NCBI GenBank assembly: GCA_965224755.1
Contig: OZ245061.1
Location: forward strand, 868,001 to 932,000
DNA: 64,000 nt
Source: Hellea sp965224755
GTDB lineage: Bacteria; Pseudomonadota; Alphaproteobacteria; Caulobacterales; Maricaulaceae
Reading direction: 5' to 3'
Shown: one piece after another, positions 18,064 to 26,702 of the stretch
How the letters are laid out: each line of letters starts with the position of its first letter
How positions within the stretch are numbered: position 1 is the stretch's first letter
Position numbers and translations under genes: made by a program
Notes under the pieces: generated by a model
The model's database searches: none
Told to the model about the DNA's origin: nothing
The model's input: only the letters and a program-made list of their open reading frames with translations

Positions 18064-20064
18064 ATGAAATATTTTGTGCTAATACCACTCGTCTTTGCTG
18101 TGCCTGCATGGGGCCAGGCGGCGGATGACACGGTTATTCTTTTCGGCCCTGCCCCTGAAATTATTGTGCAGGGGTTTTATAAACAACCTCGCTATATTGA
18201 AGATGTCCCGGCCCTGATTGATATTATTGCGCCACATGAGCTTGAAAAAATAGCGCCTATCCATCCGGCGGAAGCCTTAAACCGTGTTGCTGGTGTCAAC
18301 ATTCACCGGGGTTCGGGGCAGGAACATTTAACCGCTATTCGTTCGCCCGTATTGACAGGCGGAGCGGGGGCCGGGAGCTTTCTATATCTCGAAGACGGCG
18401 TGCCGCTGCGGGCGGCTGGGTTTGCCAATGTCAACGGTCTATTCGAGGCGGGCACGGAATTCGCGGGTAAGCTCGAAGTGTTTAAAGGGCCGGGCCCTGC
18501 GCCTTATGGCTCGAACGCAGTGCACGGGCTTATTAATGTTCAATCCATCTCTGCAAAGAGTCCTAACCGGTTTCGCCTGATGGGGAGCGAGGAGGGCTTG
18601 ATGTCTGTCTCAGCCTCGGTAAAACAAGGTGATTTTCGCGGCTCCGCTTCGCTTGTCCATGATGAGGGTTTTCGCGCGGATAGCGGTTTTGACCAACAAA
18701 AATTCCAACTTAAATATGAAGGCTATCTCGGGCTATGGTCTGTTGATGGCTTGGCGTCCTTCAATAATCTCAATCAGGAAACGGCTGGTTTTCTACAAGG
18801 TAATGACGCTTATCTTGATAAAGGTATTTCCAAAACCAATCCTAATCCCGAAGCCTTTCGGGACGGAAAAACATATCGCGTTCAGGCCCGGTTTGAGCAG
18901 AATTTTGGCGATAAAACTCTAGCGCTCACGCCCTATGCCCGCCGCGCGGAATTACGCTTCCTTCGCCATTTCGTGCCCGGACAGGCTTTGGAGGAAAACG
19001 GCCACACATCTGTTGGCTTGCAGAGTGCTTATTACGATGAGGGTTTCAATATCGGCGCGGATATTGAATATACCAAAGGCTTTCTCTACGAGTTCCAAGA
19101 TAATCCGAGCCGTTTCTCATTCGTGCAGGGCCTGCATTATGATTATGAGGTTAAGAGCCTTGTCGCGGCGGTCTATGCGCAAAGGCAGTTTGACATCGCA
19201 GAGAAGACGGTTCTCGATCTCGGCATTCGGGCCGAATACACAGATTATGAATATGATAATAAGGCCAGCACTGGCCGCTCGGGGCGGTTTATCCGCGTAG
19301 CTGATCGCTCCGATGACTTTCTGACGGTCACGCCGAAAGCTTCTTTGCGCTATAATTTTGACGGCGAAAATATGATATATCTTCGCGCCGCCCGCGGCTC
19401 GCGCGGGCCGCAAGTTACCGACCTTTATTCGGCGCAGTTAAATCAGGTCGCGGGCGAGGCGGATGTTGAAACGCTGGATAGTCTGGAAGCGGGCTTTAAA
19501 GGCGATATCGGCATTTTTCGAATTGAACTCGCTGCCTTTACTATGTGGAAAGAGAATTTCTTCTTTCGCAATGCTAACGGTTTTAATGTCGTCAACGGCA
19601 AGACAAAACATAGCGGAGCCGAGCTTTCATTCTCCGGAAAGCTCACAGACTGGCTCTCAATATCGGGCGACGGCACTCTGGCCAAACACTCATATGACTT
19701 TACAGAACTGGTTGGCTCGCCCGCTAATAATATCGTAGATGGAAACCGCGTTGATACCGCACCGGATACGCTCGCCCATATGCGCCTGACGGCCCTCCCT
19801 ATGGCCGAGCTTACGGTAGAAATTGAATGGCGGCATGTCGGCAGCTATTTCACAAATCCGGGGAATACGGAAAAATATCCGGGACATGATATTTTCGTAT
19901 TGCGCGGGGCTTATGAGGTAACAGACGCGGTGAAGGTTTTTGGCCGCATAGATAATCTTTTTGACGCTCGCTATGCAGACCGCGCCGATTTCGCCTTTGG
20001 CAGTGAGCGTTATTTCCCCGGACGGCCACGAACCCTGTTTTTGGGGCTGTCGTCTGAATTTTAA
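18064..20064 (+). CDS. TonB-dependent receptor
   Basis: A 666-residue outer-membrane receptor with a short signal peptide (MKYFVLIPLVFAVPAWGQA). A plug domain covers about residues 35-165 and contains PAEALNRVAGVNIHRGSG and LEDGVPLRAAGF. The 22-stranded barrel ends with an aromatic residue (LFLGLSSEF), as required for BAM insertion. It imports an iron chelate, vitamin or sugar with TonB energy. The ligand cannot be inferred, because no transporter, siderophore gene or riboswitch is adjacent. It starts eight bases after suhB but without a clear ribosome binding site. Confidence 0.9.
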   Translation: MKYFVLIPLVFAVPAWGQAADDTVILFGPAPEIIVQGFYKQPRYIEDVPALIDIIAPHELEKIAPIHPAEALNRVAGVNIHRGSGQEHLTAIRSPVLTGGAGAGSFLYLEDGVPLRAAGFANVNGLFEAGTEFAGKLEVFKGPGPAPYGSNAVHGLINVQSISAKSPNRFRLMGSEEGLMSVSASVKQGDFRGSASLVHDEGFRADSGFDQQKFQLKYEGYLGLWSVDGLASFNNLNQETAGFLQGNDAYLDKGISKTNPNPEAFRDGKTYRVQARFEQNFGDKTLALTPYARRAELRFLRHFVPGQALEENGHTSVGLQSAYYDEGFNIGADIEYTKGFLYEFQDNPSRFSFVQGLHYDYEVKSLVAAVYAQRQFDIAEKTVLDLGIRAEYTDYEYDNKASTGRSGRFIRVADRSDDFLTVTPKASLRYNFDGENMIYLRAARGSRGPQVTDLYSAQLNQVAGEADVETLDSLEAGFKGDIGIFRIELAAFTMWKENFFFRNANGFNVVNGKTKHSGAELSFSGKLTDWLSISGDGTLAKHSYDFTELVGSPANNIVDGNRVDTAPDTLAHMRLTALPMAELTVEIEWRHVGSYFTNPGNTEKYPGHDIFVLRGAYEVTDAVKVFGRIDNLFDARYADRADFAFGSERYFPGRPRTLFLGLSSEF

Positions 20065-20074
20065 ATGAAAAAGA

Positions 20075-20099
20075 GGAAGCCAGCGCCCACGCGGCTTCC
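20075..20099 (-). terminator. Hairpin terminator between the TonB receptor and the lipoprotein
   Basis: GGAAGCC (20075-20081) and GGCTTCC (20093-20099) form a perfect seven-base stem with an 11-base loop. On the minus strand it is followed by TCTTTTTCATTT, which makes it an intrinsic terminator for the lipoprotein gene. On the plus strand the T-run is weak, so termination of the receptor transcript is less certain. Confidence 0.6.
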
Positions 20100-20138
20100 C
20101 CTTAATGCGCCCCTGGGGCTCTCCAATCTTACGAAGGA

Positions 20139-20639
20139 CTAGGAGCAGCCCTTTCCGGCGTAAAGCCCTGCAGCAGAAGATTTGCGAATCGCGGCGTCTT
20201 GAAGCATGGCCTGTGCGTCGGCAGCTTTTTGGGCTCGCGCATTTCTTTTGGCATTCATCGCGCTTCTGGCCAGAGATCCGCCAAAGGGAACGCGGTTTAA
20301 TATGCCGGATTTGGCGAGGCCGTAACTGGCTCCGGCATTGACCGCATCATCGCCAATATTGCGGCCCGTATTGGTATCGACAAGGGCTTGATTTTGCGCC
20401 ATTTCGGCATCGAGTTCAGCCATTTTTACGGATAACTGTTCACATGTCGCCGAAGCATCAACGGACGGCATTGTCGTAACGACCGATCTTTGAGTTGGCG
20501 TTGGTGCCATGACTTTAGTCGCGACGGTTTTGGCAGCAATAGATTGCGCCACGCCGCCGGTTGTTGCGCCGCATCCTGCTATGGTCATAACAGCAGCGCC
20601 CGCTACCAGATTTAAAAGTAATTTATGTGTAAAAGTCAT
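20139..20639 (-). CDS. Predicted lipoprotein of unknown function
   Basis: I do not recognise a family. From the ATG at 20639 the protein has 166 residues and a lipoprotein signal with a TIAGC lipobox (cysteine 23), so it is expected to be lipid-anchored in the envelope. Residues about 65-90 look coiled-coil-like (CEQLSVKMAELDAEMAQNQ). A Gly/Ala-rich stretch (VNAGASYGLAKSG) and a basic, Ala-rich C-terminal helix ending in KGCS follow. GGAGG lies seven bases before this ATG; a tandem ATG at 20642 is possible. It converges on the TonB receptor with a shared terminator hairpin between them. Confidence 0.75.
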   Translation of the reverse strand: MTFTHKLLLNLVAGAAVMTIAGCGATTGGVAQSIAAKTVATKVMAPTPTQRSVVTTMPSVDASATCEQLSVKMAELDAEMAQNQALVDTNTGRNIGDDAVNAGASYGLAKSGILNRVPFGGSLARSAMNAKRNARAQKAADAQAMLQDAAIRKSSAAGLYAGKGCS

Positions 20640-20740
20640 CATATGTCCTCCGTTTTGATAAGATGGAAGATATATGGAGCTATTATAATAGCCCTGCATC
20701 ACCCTTAAGGGTTAAAATGGGGGGTTAAAATATATGTTAT

Positions 20741-22444
20741 CTATGAATTTACGGTTTTAGCGAGTTCTGCGAGTAAAATATCGGGACGCTGATAGAGGAT
20801 ATTAACCCCCGTATCAGGCAAGAGATCGACGGGGTAATTGGTTTTTCTTTGCACATAGTCCTTCAAATATTGTGCATTCATCACGGGACAATCTTCGCCG
20901 TGTATCCAGTGTTGCGGGCAGGGGAGATCGTCAAAATCCGCCGTCCAGTCTGCCATAGCCGCCATGCCGTCTTTGACGAAAACATCAGGGCCTTGCTGAA
21001 CCAGGTGATAATAGCCTTCGGCAAGTTTTTGATGAATGGCCGGGTCTTCAAGCGAGCGGTAATCCACAGCATGGTCTTTGAAATAACGCGCAAGATAGGC
21101 GCGCATACCGCGTTTGCGGTAGCTTTTTACGGCCAGTCCGGCGATCATTTTCATCACCGAGGGCGCGTGGCGACCCGCCGCGGCGATTGTGCGGGTCTGG
21201 GCGTCCATATGTTTCATATGCTTGGCCGTAATCGGGATACCCGCGCCGATGAGGATAAGTTTGCTTACCAATGGATCTAACGCTTTGGCGATACGAAAAG
21301 CGTGGCTGCCTCCGCCTTGGTGGGCGGCCATGAGCAAAGGCTCGGAGAGGCGCAAATGCGTGGTCAAAGCCAATGTGTCGGAAATAACAGTTCGGTCATA
21401 ATTGGCTCCCTTGGCTTCGGGGTCGGTATAACCAAATCCCGCCCGCGAGGGGCAAATCACGCGCAATCCTGCTTTAAGAAACCCCTGTTTCATCGAATCG
21501 AGAAAAAACGGGCCGTAAACTAGGCCGTGTATGAATAGAATAGGCCGCCCTTTCGGGTCGCCATATTCGTAATAGACTAATGTGCGCCCGGTTTTGAGCT
21601 TTAGAGTGCGCAGATTTTGTTTCGGCGTCACCCATTCTTCGGGCGTTTGGGGTGGATGAGCAAGTTCCGACAGGCCGATGACATAGGAGATACTGGTGCA
21701 AAGATGTGCCAAATCCGTCATCTTGGCACATCCCGCTTTGCGCAGAACGGCCTTGGCTTGGGCTTTGATGGTGTCCACCGAGCGCCCGCGCGCTTGCGCT
21801 ATGTCTTTCTGGCTTTGTCCGTTTAACACCCCGCGCAGGACATGGCCTTCACTTTCGGACAGGCCCAAAGCCGTTTCCAAATGATTGAGCAGATTATTCG
21901 ACCATTCAAATTCTGACAGGCTGATATGGACGGCGCGGCTATCGGCCAAATGTTCATCTTCCAAAATCAGTGTCCGGCAGAAGGCAAAGACAGATTTCTG
22001 CGGCTCCGTGTCGGTTTGGAGATAGAGGATGCGTTCGACCTGCTCCACGCCGGCCCGTATTTCTTGTATTATCTTGCGCAAACCGGAAAGACTGTCATGG
22101 GTTAGAGGCAAGCCTTCGAGATAGGCCGCGCGCTTAATTCCGAAGAGGTCTTGCGCGCATGTGTTGAGCGACAGGACAGCCCCTGTCTCGGCGACAGTTA
22201 TTTGCGCATGATGGCTGAGCGACAGGCCGAGTTTTGGCTGCGCTTCGGCGCGGCTCATGAGGCGCTCTAAGCGCTCGACATGATTTTCAATATGCGGGTC
22301 AAGTCCGGCATAGCGGGGCAAGTCAGGCGAAATGTTGCGGCTATTGGCGCCGTCAAAGAAATAGATATGCGCGCTTTCCAGCAGCGCATCAAATTGCTTG
22401 GCATCCTCGGGCACGCTATAAGCGCGGTCGAGAAGATCCAGCAT
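20741..22444 (-). CDS. LuxR-type regulator with C-terminal alpha/beta-hydrolase-fold domain
   Basis: From the ATG at 22444 the protein has 567 residues in three parts. The N-terminal sensor-like region (1-190, PAS-like around LSHHAQITVAETGAVLSLN) is followed by a LuxR/GerE helix-turn-helix (about 194-250, LSESEGHVLRGVLNGQSQKD) and an alpha/beta-hydrolase fold (about 290-560, with the oxyanion-type FIHGLVYGP). The nucleophile elbow reads AAHQGGG, with glutamine at 376 where serine is expected. The catalytic histidine position near the end is valine (TGVNILYQ, about 547), while D518 remains in HGEDCPV. The domain is therefore probably a ligand sensor rather than an enzyme. A TTG start at 22519 is possible, but the extra 25 codons use rare codons. 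Confidence 0.82.
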   Translation of the reverse strand: MLDLLDRAYSVPEDAKQFDALLESAHIYFFDGANSRNISPDLPRYAGLDPHIENHVERLERLMSRAEAQPKLGLSLSHHAQITVAETGAVLSLNTCAQDLFGIKRAAYLEGLPLTHDSLSGLRKIIQEIRAGVEQVERILYLQTDTEPQKSVFAFCRTLILEDEHLADSRAVHISLSEFEWSNNLLNHLETALGLSESEGHVLRGVLNGQSQKDIAQARGRSVDTIKAQAKAVLRKAGCAKMTDLAHLCTSISYVIGLSELAHPPQTPEEWVTPKQNLRTLKLKTGRTLVYYEYGDPKGRPILFIHGLVYGPFFLDSMKQGFLKAGLRVICPSRAGFGYTDPEAKGANYDRTVISDTLALTTHLRLSEPLLMAAHQGGGSHAFRIAKALDPLVSKLILIGAGIPITAKHMKHMDAQTRTIAAAGRHAPSVMKMIAGLAVKSYRKRGMRAYLARYFKDHAVDYRSLEDPAIHQKLAEGYYHLVQQGPDVFVKDGMAAMADWTADFDDLPCPQHWIHGEDCPVMNAQYLKDYVQRKTNYPVDLLPDTGVNILYQRPDILLAELAKTVNS

Positions 22445-22549
22445 ATGATTTTGTTTGCTTACGCCCAATTGATAGCCCTCGTAATAGGGCAACCTACCAA
22501 GCGGGGTGAGTCGTATCAAGGGGCAAAAAGCAGAGGCTATTATGGCCTA

Positions 22550-22813
22550 GGGCCTGTGGACAATTAGGGTTGGGTTAAGACAGGAGGGATTTTGCCTCGG
22601 TTTTAGGAGAAAACCGCAAGGAAGTGCTTGCACTTTCGAGGATTTTCGACGCGAAACTGGGGCAAAAGCCCCCTGCCGCTTCGCGGTATGGCCAAAATCC
22701 TCCATTTTGTCGTCGAAATCCCTTGCCGTGCGGACGCACGCCTTCGGGCTTTCTTCTAAAACTGAATAATTTTGGCGCATATCTTAATCCCAAACTTAAT
22801 TGTCCACAGGCCC
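22550..22813. mobile_element. MITE-like 264-bp imperfect hairpin element
   Basis: The ends are inverted repeats beginning GGGCCTGTGGACAATTA, identical for 17 bp and similar for about 30 (right end at 22784-22813). The two arms remain alignable nearly to the centre, for example GGTTTTAGGAGAAA near 22599 against the complement of 22748-22763, and GGATTTTCGACG near 22640 against the complement of 22708-22720. The whole unit could fold as one long hairpin. It contains no gene and lies between the divergent LuxR-hydrolase and prfA genes, filling most of that 412-bp gap. No target duplication is evident. Each end contains TTGTCCACA, one base away from a canonical DnaA box. Confidence 0.7.
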
Positions 22814-22856
22814 TGGAACACTCGACATGGGCACGAATTCCCCCTATCCCGCCATT

Positions 22857-23924
22857 ATGCATATCCCTGATATAAAGCTTGCCCAGGTCGTTGACCGTTT
22901 TGAACATATCGAAGCGCGTATGGGGGCGACGATGGACACGGACGAGATTGTCCAGCTCGGTAAAGATTATGCTGAATTGCGGCCGATCGCCGAAGGCGTG
23001 CGTAAACTCCAGAGCATCCGCGCCGAGATGGAAGAGCTGAAAACCATGCTCGACGATCCTGAAATGAGCGCCATGGCCAAGGAAGAATTGCAAAGCTTGA
23101 AAGACTCGCTCCCGGCCATCGAAAAAGACGTCTCGCTCCTGCTTCTGCCCAAAGACAAAGATGACAACGCTTCAGTCGTGCTTGAAATCCGCGCCGGAAC
23201 GGGCGGGGACGAAGCTGCGATTTTCGCCGGTGATTTGTTTTCTATGTATGCGCGCTATGCCTCGCTTCAGGGTTGGAAGGTCGAGATTGAAAACGACTCC
23301 GAGGCCGATATGGGCGGCTATAAGGAGATTGTGGCGTCGGTCTCCGGCGCGGGCGTTTACGGAAAAATGAAATTTGAGAGCGGCGTTCACCGCGTCCAGC
23401 GCGTGCCGAGTACAGAAACTCAAGGCCGCATCCATACCTCCGCGGCGACAGTCGCCGTGCTGCCCGAACCCGAAGATATTGATATCGGCTTCTCTATGGG
23501 CGATGTCCGCGTGGATACGATGCGGGCCTCGGGCGCAGGCGGGCAGCACGTCAATAAAACCGATTCGGCCGTGCGCATGACTCATATCCCGACAGGCGTG
23601 GTTGTCGTTTGCGATGCCAAATCTCAACATATGAACCGCGCCAATGCCGAACGCCTGCTCAAGATGAAGCTCTATGATATGGAAAAGCAGCGCGTTGACG
23701 CCGAACGCGCGGGCGAGCGCAAAGATCAGGTTGGTTCGGGTGACCGCTCGGAACGCATCCGCACCTATAATTATCCGCAGGGAAGGGTGACCGATCACCG
23801 TATTAGCCTCACGCTCTATAACTTAGATAAAATCGTGGCAGGGGATGCGCTCAGCGATGTGGTCGATGCGCTCATGGCCGAAGATCAAGCCAATAAGCTC
23901 GCGGCGATGGAAGGCGAGGGATAA
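22857..23924 (+). CDS. prfA: Peptide chain release factor 1
   Basis: A 355-residue class I release factor from the ATG at 22857. The catalytic GGQ is at residues 228-230 (GAGGQHVNK), and the stop-codon discriminator is PST at 184-186, matching the PxT tripeptide of RF1 rather than SPF of RF2. It therefore reads UAA and UAG. The start was chosen by homology: the family begins a few residues before the KLxxVVDRFEHIEARM helix. An ATG at 22827 in the same frame has a weak GGA element and would add ten residues, starting just past the MITE. A prmC methyltransferase gene does not follow. Confidence 0.94.
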   Translation: MHIPDIKLAQVVDRFEHIEARMGATMDTDEIVQLGKDYAELRPIAEGVRKLQSIRAEMEELKTMLDDPEMSAMAKEELQSLKDSLPAIEKDVSLLLLPKDKDDNASVVLEIRAGTGGDEAAIFAGDLFSMYARYASLQGWKVEIENDSEADMGGYKEIVASVSGAGVYGKMKFESGVHRVQRVPSTETQGRIHTSAATVAVLPEPEDIDIGFSMGDVRVDTMRASGAGGQHVNKTDSAVRMTHIPTGVVVVCDAKSQHMNRANAERLLKMKLYDMEKQRVDAERAGERKDQVGSGDRSERIRTYNYPQGRVTDHRISLTLYNLDKIVAGDALSDVVDALMAEDQANKLAAMEGEG

Positions 23925-23959
23925 GTGTTGGGTAGGGGGTGCCGAAGAGAGAAAGTAAT

Positions 23960-24346
23960 ATGAAAAGCATCAAGACTATATTGTGTTACGTTTTTGCGCT
24001 CTTCTTCTTTGTCGCCGGAATTATGCATTTCGTCCAAGACATGGAATTTGCCGCCATTGTTCCGCCAGCCCTCCCATTTCCTGTTGCCATTGTTTGGGCG
24101 ACGGGCGTTATGGAACTGGTTTTCGCAATCGGGCTTCTTTTCTCGAAATATCGCAAACAGGCAGGCTTTTGGCTCGCGCCTTATCTGCTCGCGGTTCTAC
24201 CGGCTAATATTTACATGGCGATGGAGGGCATTCCGCTCGGCGATATGGCGGCAACACCGACGCAGCTTTGGATACGAGTTTTACTGCAATTCCCATTAAT
24301 CGCCCTTATCCTCTGGGCGAGCGGGAATATCGGCGTTAAGAAATAA
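23960..24346 (+). CDS. DoxX-like small integral membrane protein
   Basis: A 128-residue membrane protein from the ATG at 23960, preceded by GAGAGAAAG. Four hydrophobic segments are visible at about residues 5-22, 38-60, 68-88 and 102-121. The FFFVAGIMHFVQD start and the ATGVMELVFAIGLL helix resemble the DoxX/DUF4267-like group. Members are linked to respiratory or redox membrane functions, but no specific role can be assigned. It is 35 bp behind prfA on the same strand and overlaps the 3' end of convergent purK by 11 bp. An earlier in-frame ATG at 23939 is less likely. Confidence 0.75.
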   Translation: MKSIKTILCYVFALFFFVAGIMHFVQDMEFAAIVPPALPFPVAIVWATGVMELVFAIGLLFSKYRKQAGFWLAPYLLAVLPANIYMAMEGIPLGDMAATPTQLWIRVLLQFPLIALILWASGNIGVKK

Positions 24347-25406
24347 TCCGGTTCACATGACCCATTTTGCGGCCTTTGCGGATGTCGCGTTTGCCGTAGA
24401 GATGCAGGAAGGTGTTGGGCTCGTCGGCTAAGGCTTCCCACGCTTTCACTTCATCCCCGATCAGGTTGGTCATTTGCATTTTATATTTCGGCACGATGTC
24501 GCCAAGCGGCCAGCCAGTGATGGCGCGGATGTGGAGTTCGAACTGATCCACGCAGCCTGCATCCTGTGTCCAGTGACCGGAATTATGAACGCGCGGAGCG
24601 ATTTCATTGACCAATAGGCTGCCGTCATGAAGCTCAAAAAATTCTACTGCCATAACGCCGACATAATCCAGCGCGCTCATAATCTGGATAGCAAGACCTT
24701 GGGCGCGTTTACCGTCGCCGTTTGCCGGAGCCGTACTTGTGTGCAAGATATGGTATTTATGCACATTCTCAATCAGCGGATAGGCTGCGGTCTCGCCTGT
24801 TGCGCCTCTTGCCGCGACGACTGAGACTTCGCGCCGAAACGGGATAAATTGTTCAAGGATAGCGGGGGCGCCTTTCAGAGCGTCCCATGCGGCATCAAAT
24901 TCTGCTTCGTTTTTGAGAATAACTTGCCCCTTACCGTCATAGCCGAAGCGGCGGGTTTTCAGCACGGCGGGCAGGCCGAGGCGTTTGGCGGCGCGCTTTA
25001 GTTCATGTACTGAGTCTACAGCCTCGAACAAAGCTACAGGCACTTTGGCAATGTCTTGAATGAAGCTTTTCTCGGTCAGGCGGTCTTGCGCCGTACTGAG
25101 GGGTTTCGCGCCGGGGCGCAGGGGGGCGGCGCTCGCCGCCATTTTCGCTGTCAAAGCCGGGACGTTTTCAAATTCATAGGTGACGACGTCGCAGGCTTTG
25201 GCGAAGGCCAATACGGACTCTATGTCGTCATATGGCATATTGGTTTCATGACGCGAGACTCTCGCGGCCGGGCCGTTCCATTCGGGATCATAGATGTGGC
25301 ATTGAAAGCCCAATCTTGAGGCTGCGAGGCTGAGCATACGGCCAAGTTGTCCACCGCCTAGGATGCCGATAGTGCTGCCGGGCGGCAGAGCTTCGCCGGA
25401 CATCAC
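24336..25406 (-). CDS. purK: N5-carboxyaminoimidazole ribonucleotide synthase
   Basis: A 356-residue ATP-grasp enzyme that carboxylates AIR to N5-CAIR in purine biosynthesis. The N-terminal GILGGGQLGRML nucleotide-binding loop, the LKTRRFGYDGKGQ segment and the C-terminal VNEIAPRVHNSGHWT block are hallmarks of PurK. It starts on the last base of purE, so the pair is translationally coupled and the products act consecutively. Its 3' end overlaps the convergent DoxX-like gene. Confidence 0.95.
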   Translation of the reverse strand: MMSGEALPPGSTIGILGGGQLGRMLSLAASRLGFQCHIYDPEWNGPAARVSRHETNMPYDDIESVLAFAKACDVVTYEFENVPALTAKMAASAAPLRPGAKPLSTAQDRLTEKSFIQDIAKVPVALFEAVDSVHELKRAAKRLGLPAVLKTRRFGYDGKGQVILKNEAEFDAAWDALKGAPAILEQFIPFRREVSVVAARGATGETAAYPLIENVHKYHILHTSTAPANGDGKRAQGLAIQIMSALDYVGVMAVEFFELHDGSLLVNEIAPRVHNSGHWTQDAGCVDQFELHIRAITGWPLGDIVPKYKMQMTNLIGDEVKAWEALADEPNTFLHLYGKRDIRKGRKMGHVNRIIS

Positions 25407-25888
25407 TATCCTTCTGGGCTGTCAGCGACAGAGGCGGTTTGCTCATCGCGCCAGCTCTCCAGTGCTTTGGCTATGTTTTTATCTGACAAGGCCAGAATAG
25501 AAGCCGCGAGCAGGGCGGCATTTTTAGCCCCAGAATTGCCAATTGCGAGCGTTCCCACAGGCACGCCTCCAGGCATTTGCGCGATTGAGAGGAGACTATC
25601 CATACCGGACAGCGCTTTGGACTCAACCGGAACGCCAAGTACGGGTAGCCGGGTCATGGAGGCGACCATACCGGGCAGATGCGCCGCGCCGCCTGCGCCT
25701 GCAATAATCACCTGATAGCCTGCTTCCACTGCGCCTTTGGAAAATTGATAAAGCCTGTCAGGTGTGCGGTGGGCGGAAATGACCTTAGTGTCATAGCCAA
25801 TATTCAGCGCATCCAAAATATTGGCGGCATGCTGCATGGTCGGCCAGTCCGAGGTCGATCCCATAATAATCGCAATTGGGGGTGTCAT
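25406..25888 (-). CDS. purE: N5-carboxyaminoimidazole ribonucleotide mutase
   Basis: A 160-residue class I PurE that converts N5-CAIR to CAIR. The SxSD phosphate-binding motif is GSTSDWPT near the N-terminus, followed by SAHRTPDRL and the GGAAHLPGMVA loop with the active-site histidine. The length is normal for the bacterial octameric enzyme. It heads the purE-purK pair on the minus strand. Confidence 0.95.
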   Translation of the reverse strand: MTPPIAIIMGSTSDWPTMQHAANILDALNIGYDTKVISAHRTPDRLYQFSKGAVEAGYQVIIAGAGGAAHLPGMVASMTRLPVLGVPVESKALSGMDSLLSIAQMPGGVPVGTLAIGNSGAKNAALLAASILALSDKNIAKALESWRDEQTASVADSPEG

Positions 25889-26014
25889 GATCGCTTTCCG
25901 TAAAGTTCCGTAAGAAAGCGATGGACAATACCGCAGGAATTTTGTGGGTCAAATTGAAAATTGTGCCAAAATGTCAGCTATTTCCCGCAAATCATGTTGA
26001 AGGTTTGAAATTTC

Positions 26015-26033
26015 TTAACCTCATTCAGGTTAA
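26015..26033. promoter_or_regulatory. TTAACCT-N5-AGGTTAA inverted repeat upstream of the GGDEF gene
   Basis: A perfect seven-base inverted repeat with a five-base spacer lies 37 bp before the GGDEF start and about 125 bp from purE. The half-site TTAACC resembles the TTAA-containing core bound by CtrA in Caulobacterales, but the spacing is that of a palindrome, not of the TTAA-N7-TTAA direct repeat. It is a plausible operator; the regulator is unknown. Confidence 0.4.
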
Positions 26034-26069
26034 AAGCAGGGAACTATAGGCTGGATTAGGTGAAATTAC

Positions 26070-26702
26070 ATGGCGGCTTCCCGCGTTTCGACAATGTTGC
26101 AAACCAGCGCCAAGCGCGTTGTCGAGAGCGGCACGGCGCTGGATGCTGATCTGGTCATGGAAAATGAAGATCTGCTATCCGAAGTTGGGCGCCTTCGCTT
26201 ACGGGTGCTTGAACTTGAACGCGCCGCCGATACAGACCCGCTTGTGCCCGTCTTTAACCGCCGCGCCTTTATGCGCGAGCTTGGCCGTGCCCAAACGGTA
26301 ATGTCGCGCTACGATTTGCTCTCTTCCATGATTTTCCTTGATCTGAACGGGTTTAAATCCATCAATGATCGTTTCGGCCATGGGGTTGGCGACCAACTTC
26401 TGATGAAAGTCGGCAAAGTCTTGATGTCGGGCGTTCGCTCTTGCGATATGGTTGCCCGTCTTGGCGGAGATGAATTTGGCATTTTATTGTTCAAAACGGA
26501 TCCGGGCATTGCCAAGGCAAAAGCGGCGGCGCTGTCATGCCGGATAGCCGATCAGAAGGTCGATATGCCGACGGGAGATGTCGGCGTCACGGCGGCTTGG
26601 GGGGTTGCGCCTTGCGAAGCGGAAGACACGCCGGAGCAAATTCTCGCCCGTGCTGACCGCGCCATGTATATGGCCAAACGGCAGCCGGACGCCGAAATTT
26701 AA
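26070..26702 (+). CDS. GGDEF-domain diguanylate cyclase
   Basis: A 210-residue cytoplasmic protein. A short N-terminal coiled-coil (about residues 28-55, ENEDLLSEVGRLRLRVLELE) leads into a GGDEF domain with an intact active site, GGDEF at 132-136. An allosteric I-site, RSCD (123-126), sits five residues upstream, so it should be an active, product-inhibited diguanylate cyclase. No sensor or membrane domain is present, so input must come through the coiled-coil dimer or expression level. A perfect inverted repeat lies upstream. The stop overlaps the end of the convergent YdcH-family gene. Confidence 0.9.
   Translation: MAASRVSTMLQTSAKRVVESGTALDADLVMENEDLLSEVGRLRLRVLELERAADTDPLVPVFNRRAFMRELGRAQTVMSRYDLLSSMIFLDLNGFKSINDRFGHGVGDQLLMKVGKVLMSGVRSCDMVARLGGDEFGILLFKTDPGIAKAKAAALSCRIADQKVDMPTGDVGVTAAWGVAPCEAEDTPEQILARADRAMYMAKRQPDAEI

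Noticed and set aside
22800..22856. Longer prfA start at GTG 22800
   Set aside because: It would begin inside the MITE terminal repeat; release factor homology supports the ATG at 22857 (or possibly 22827).
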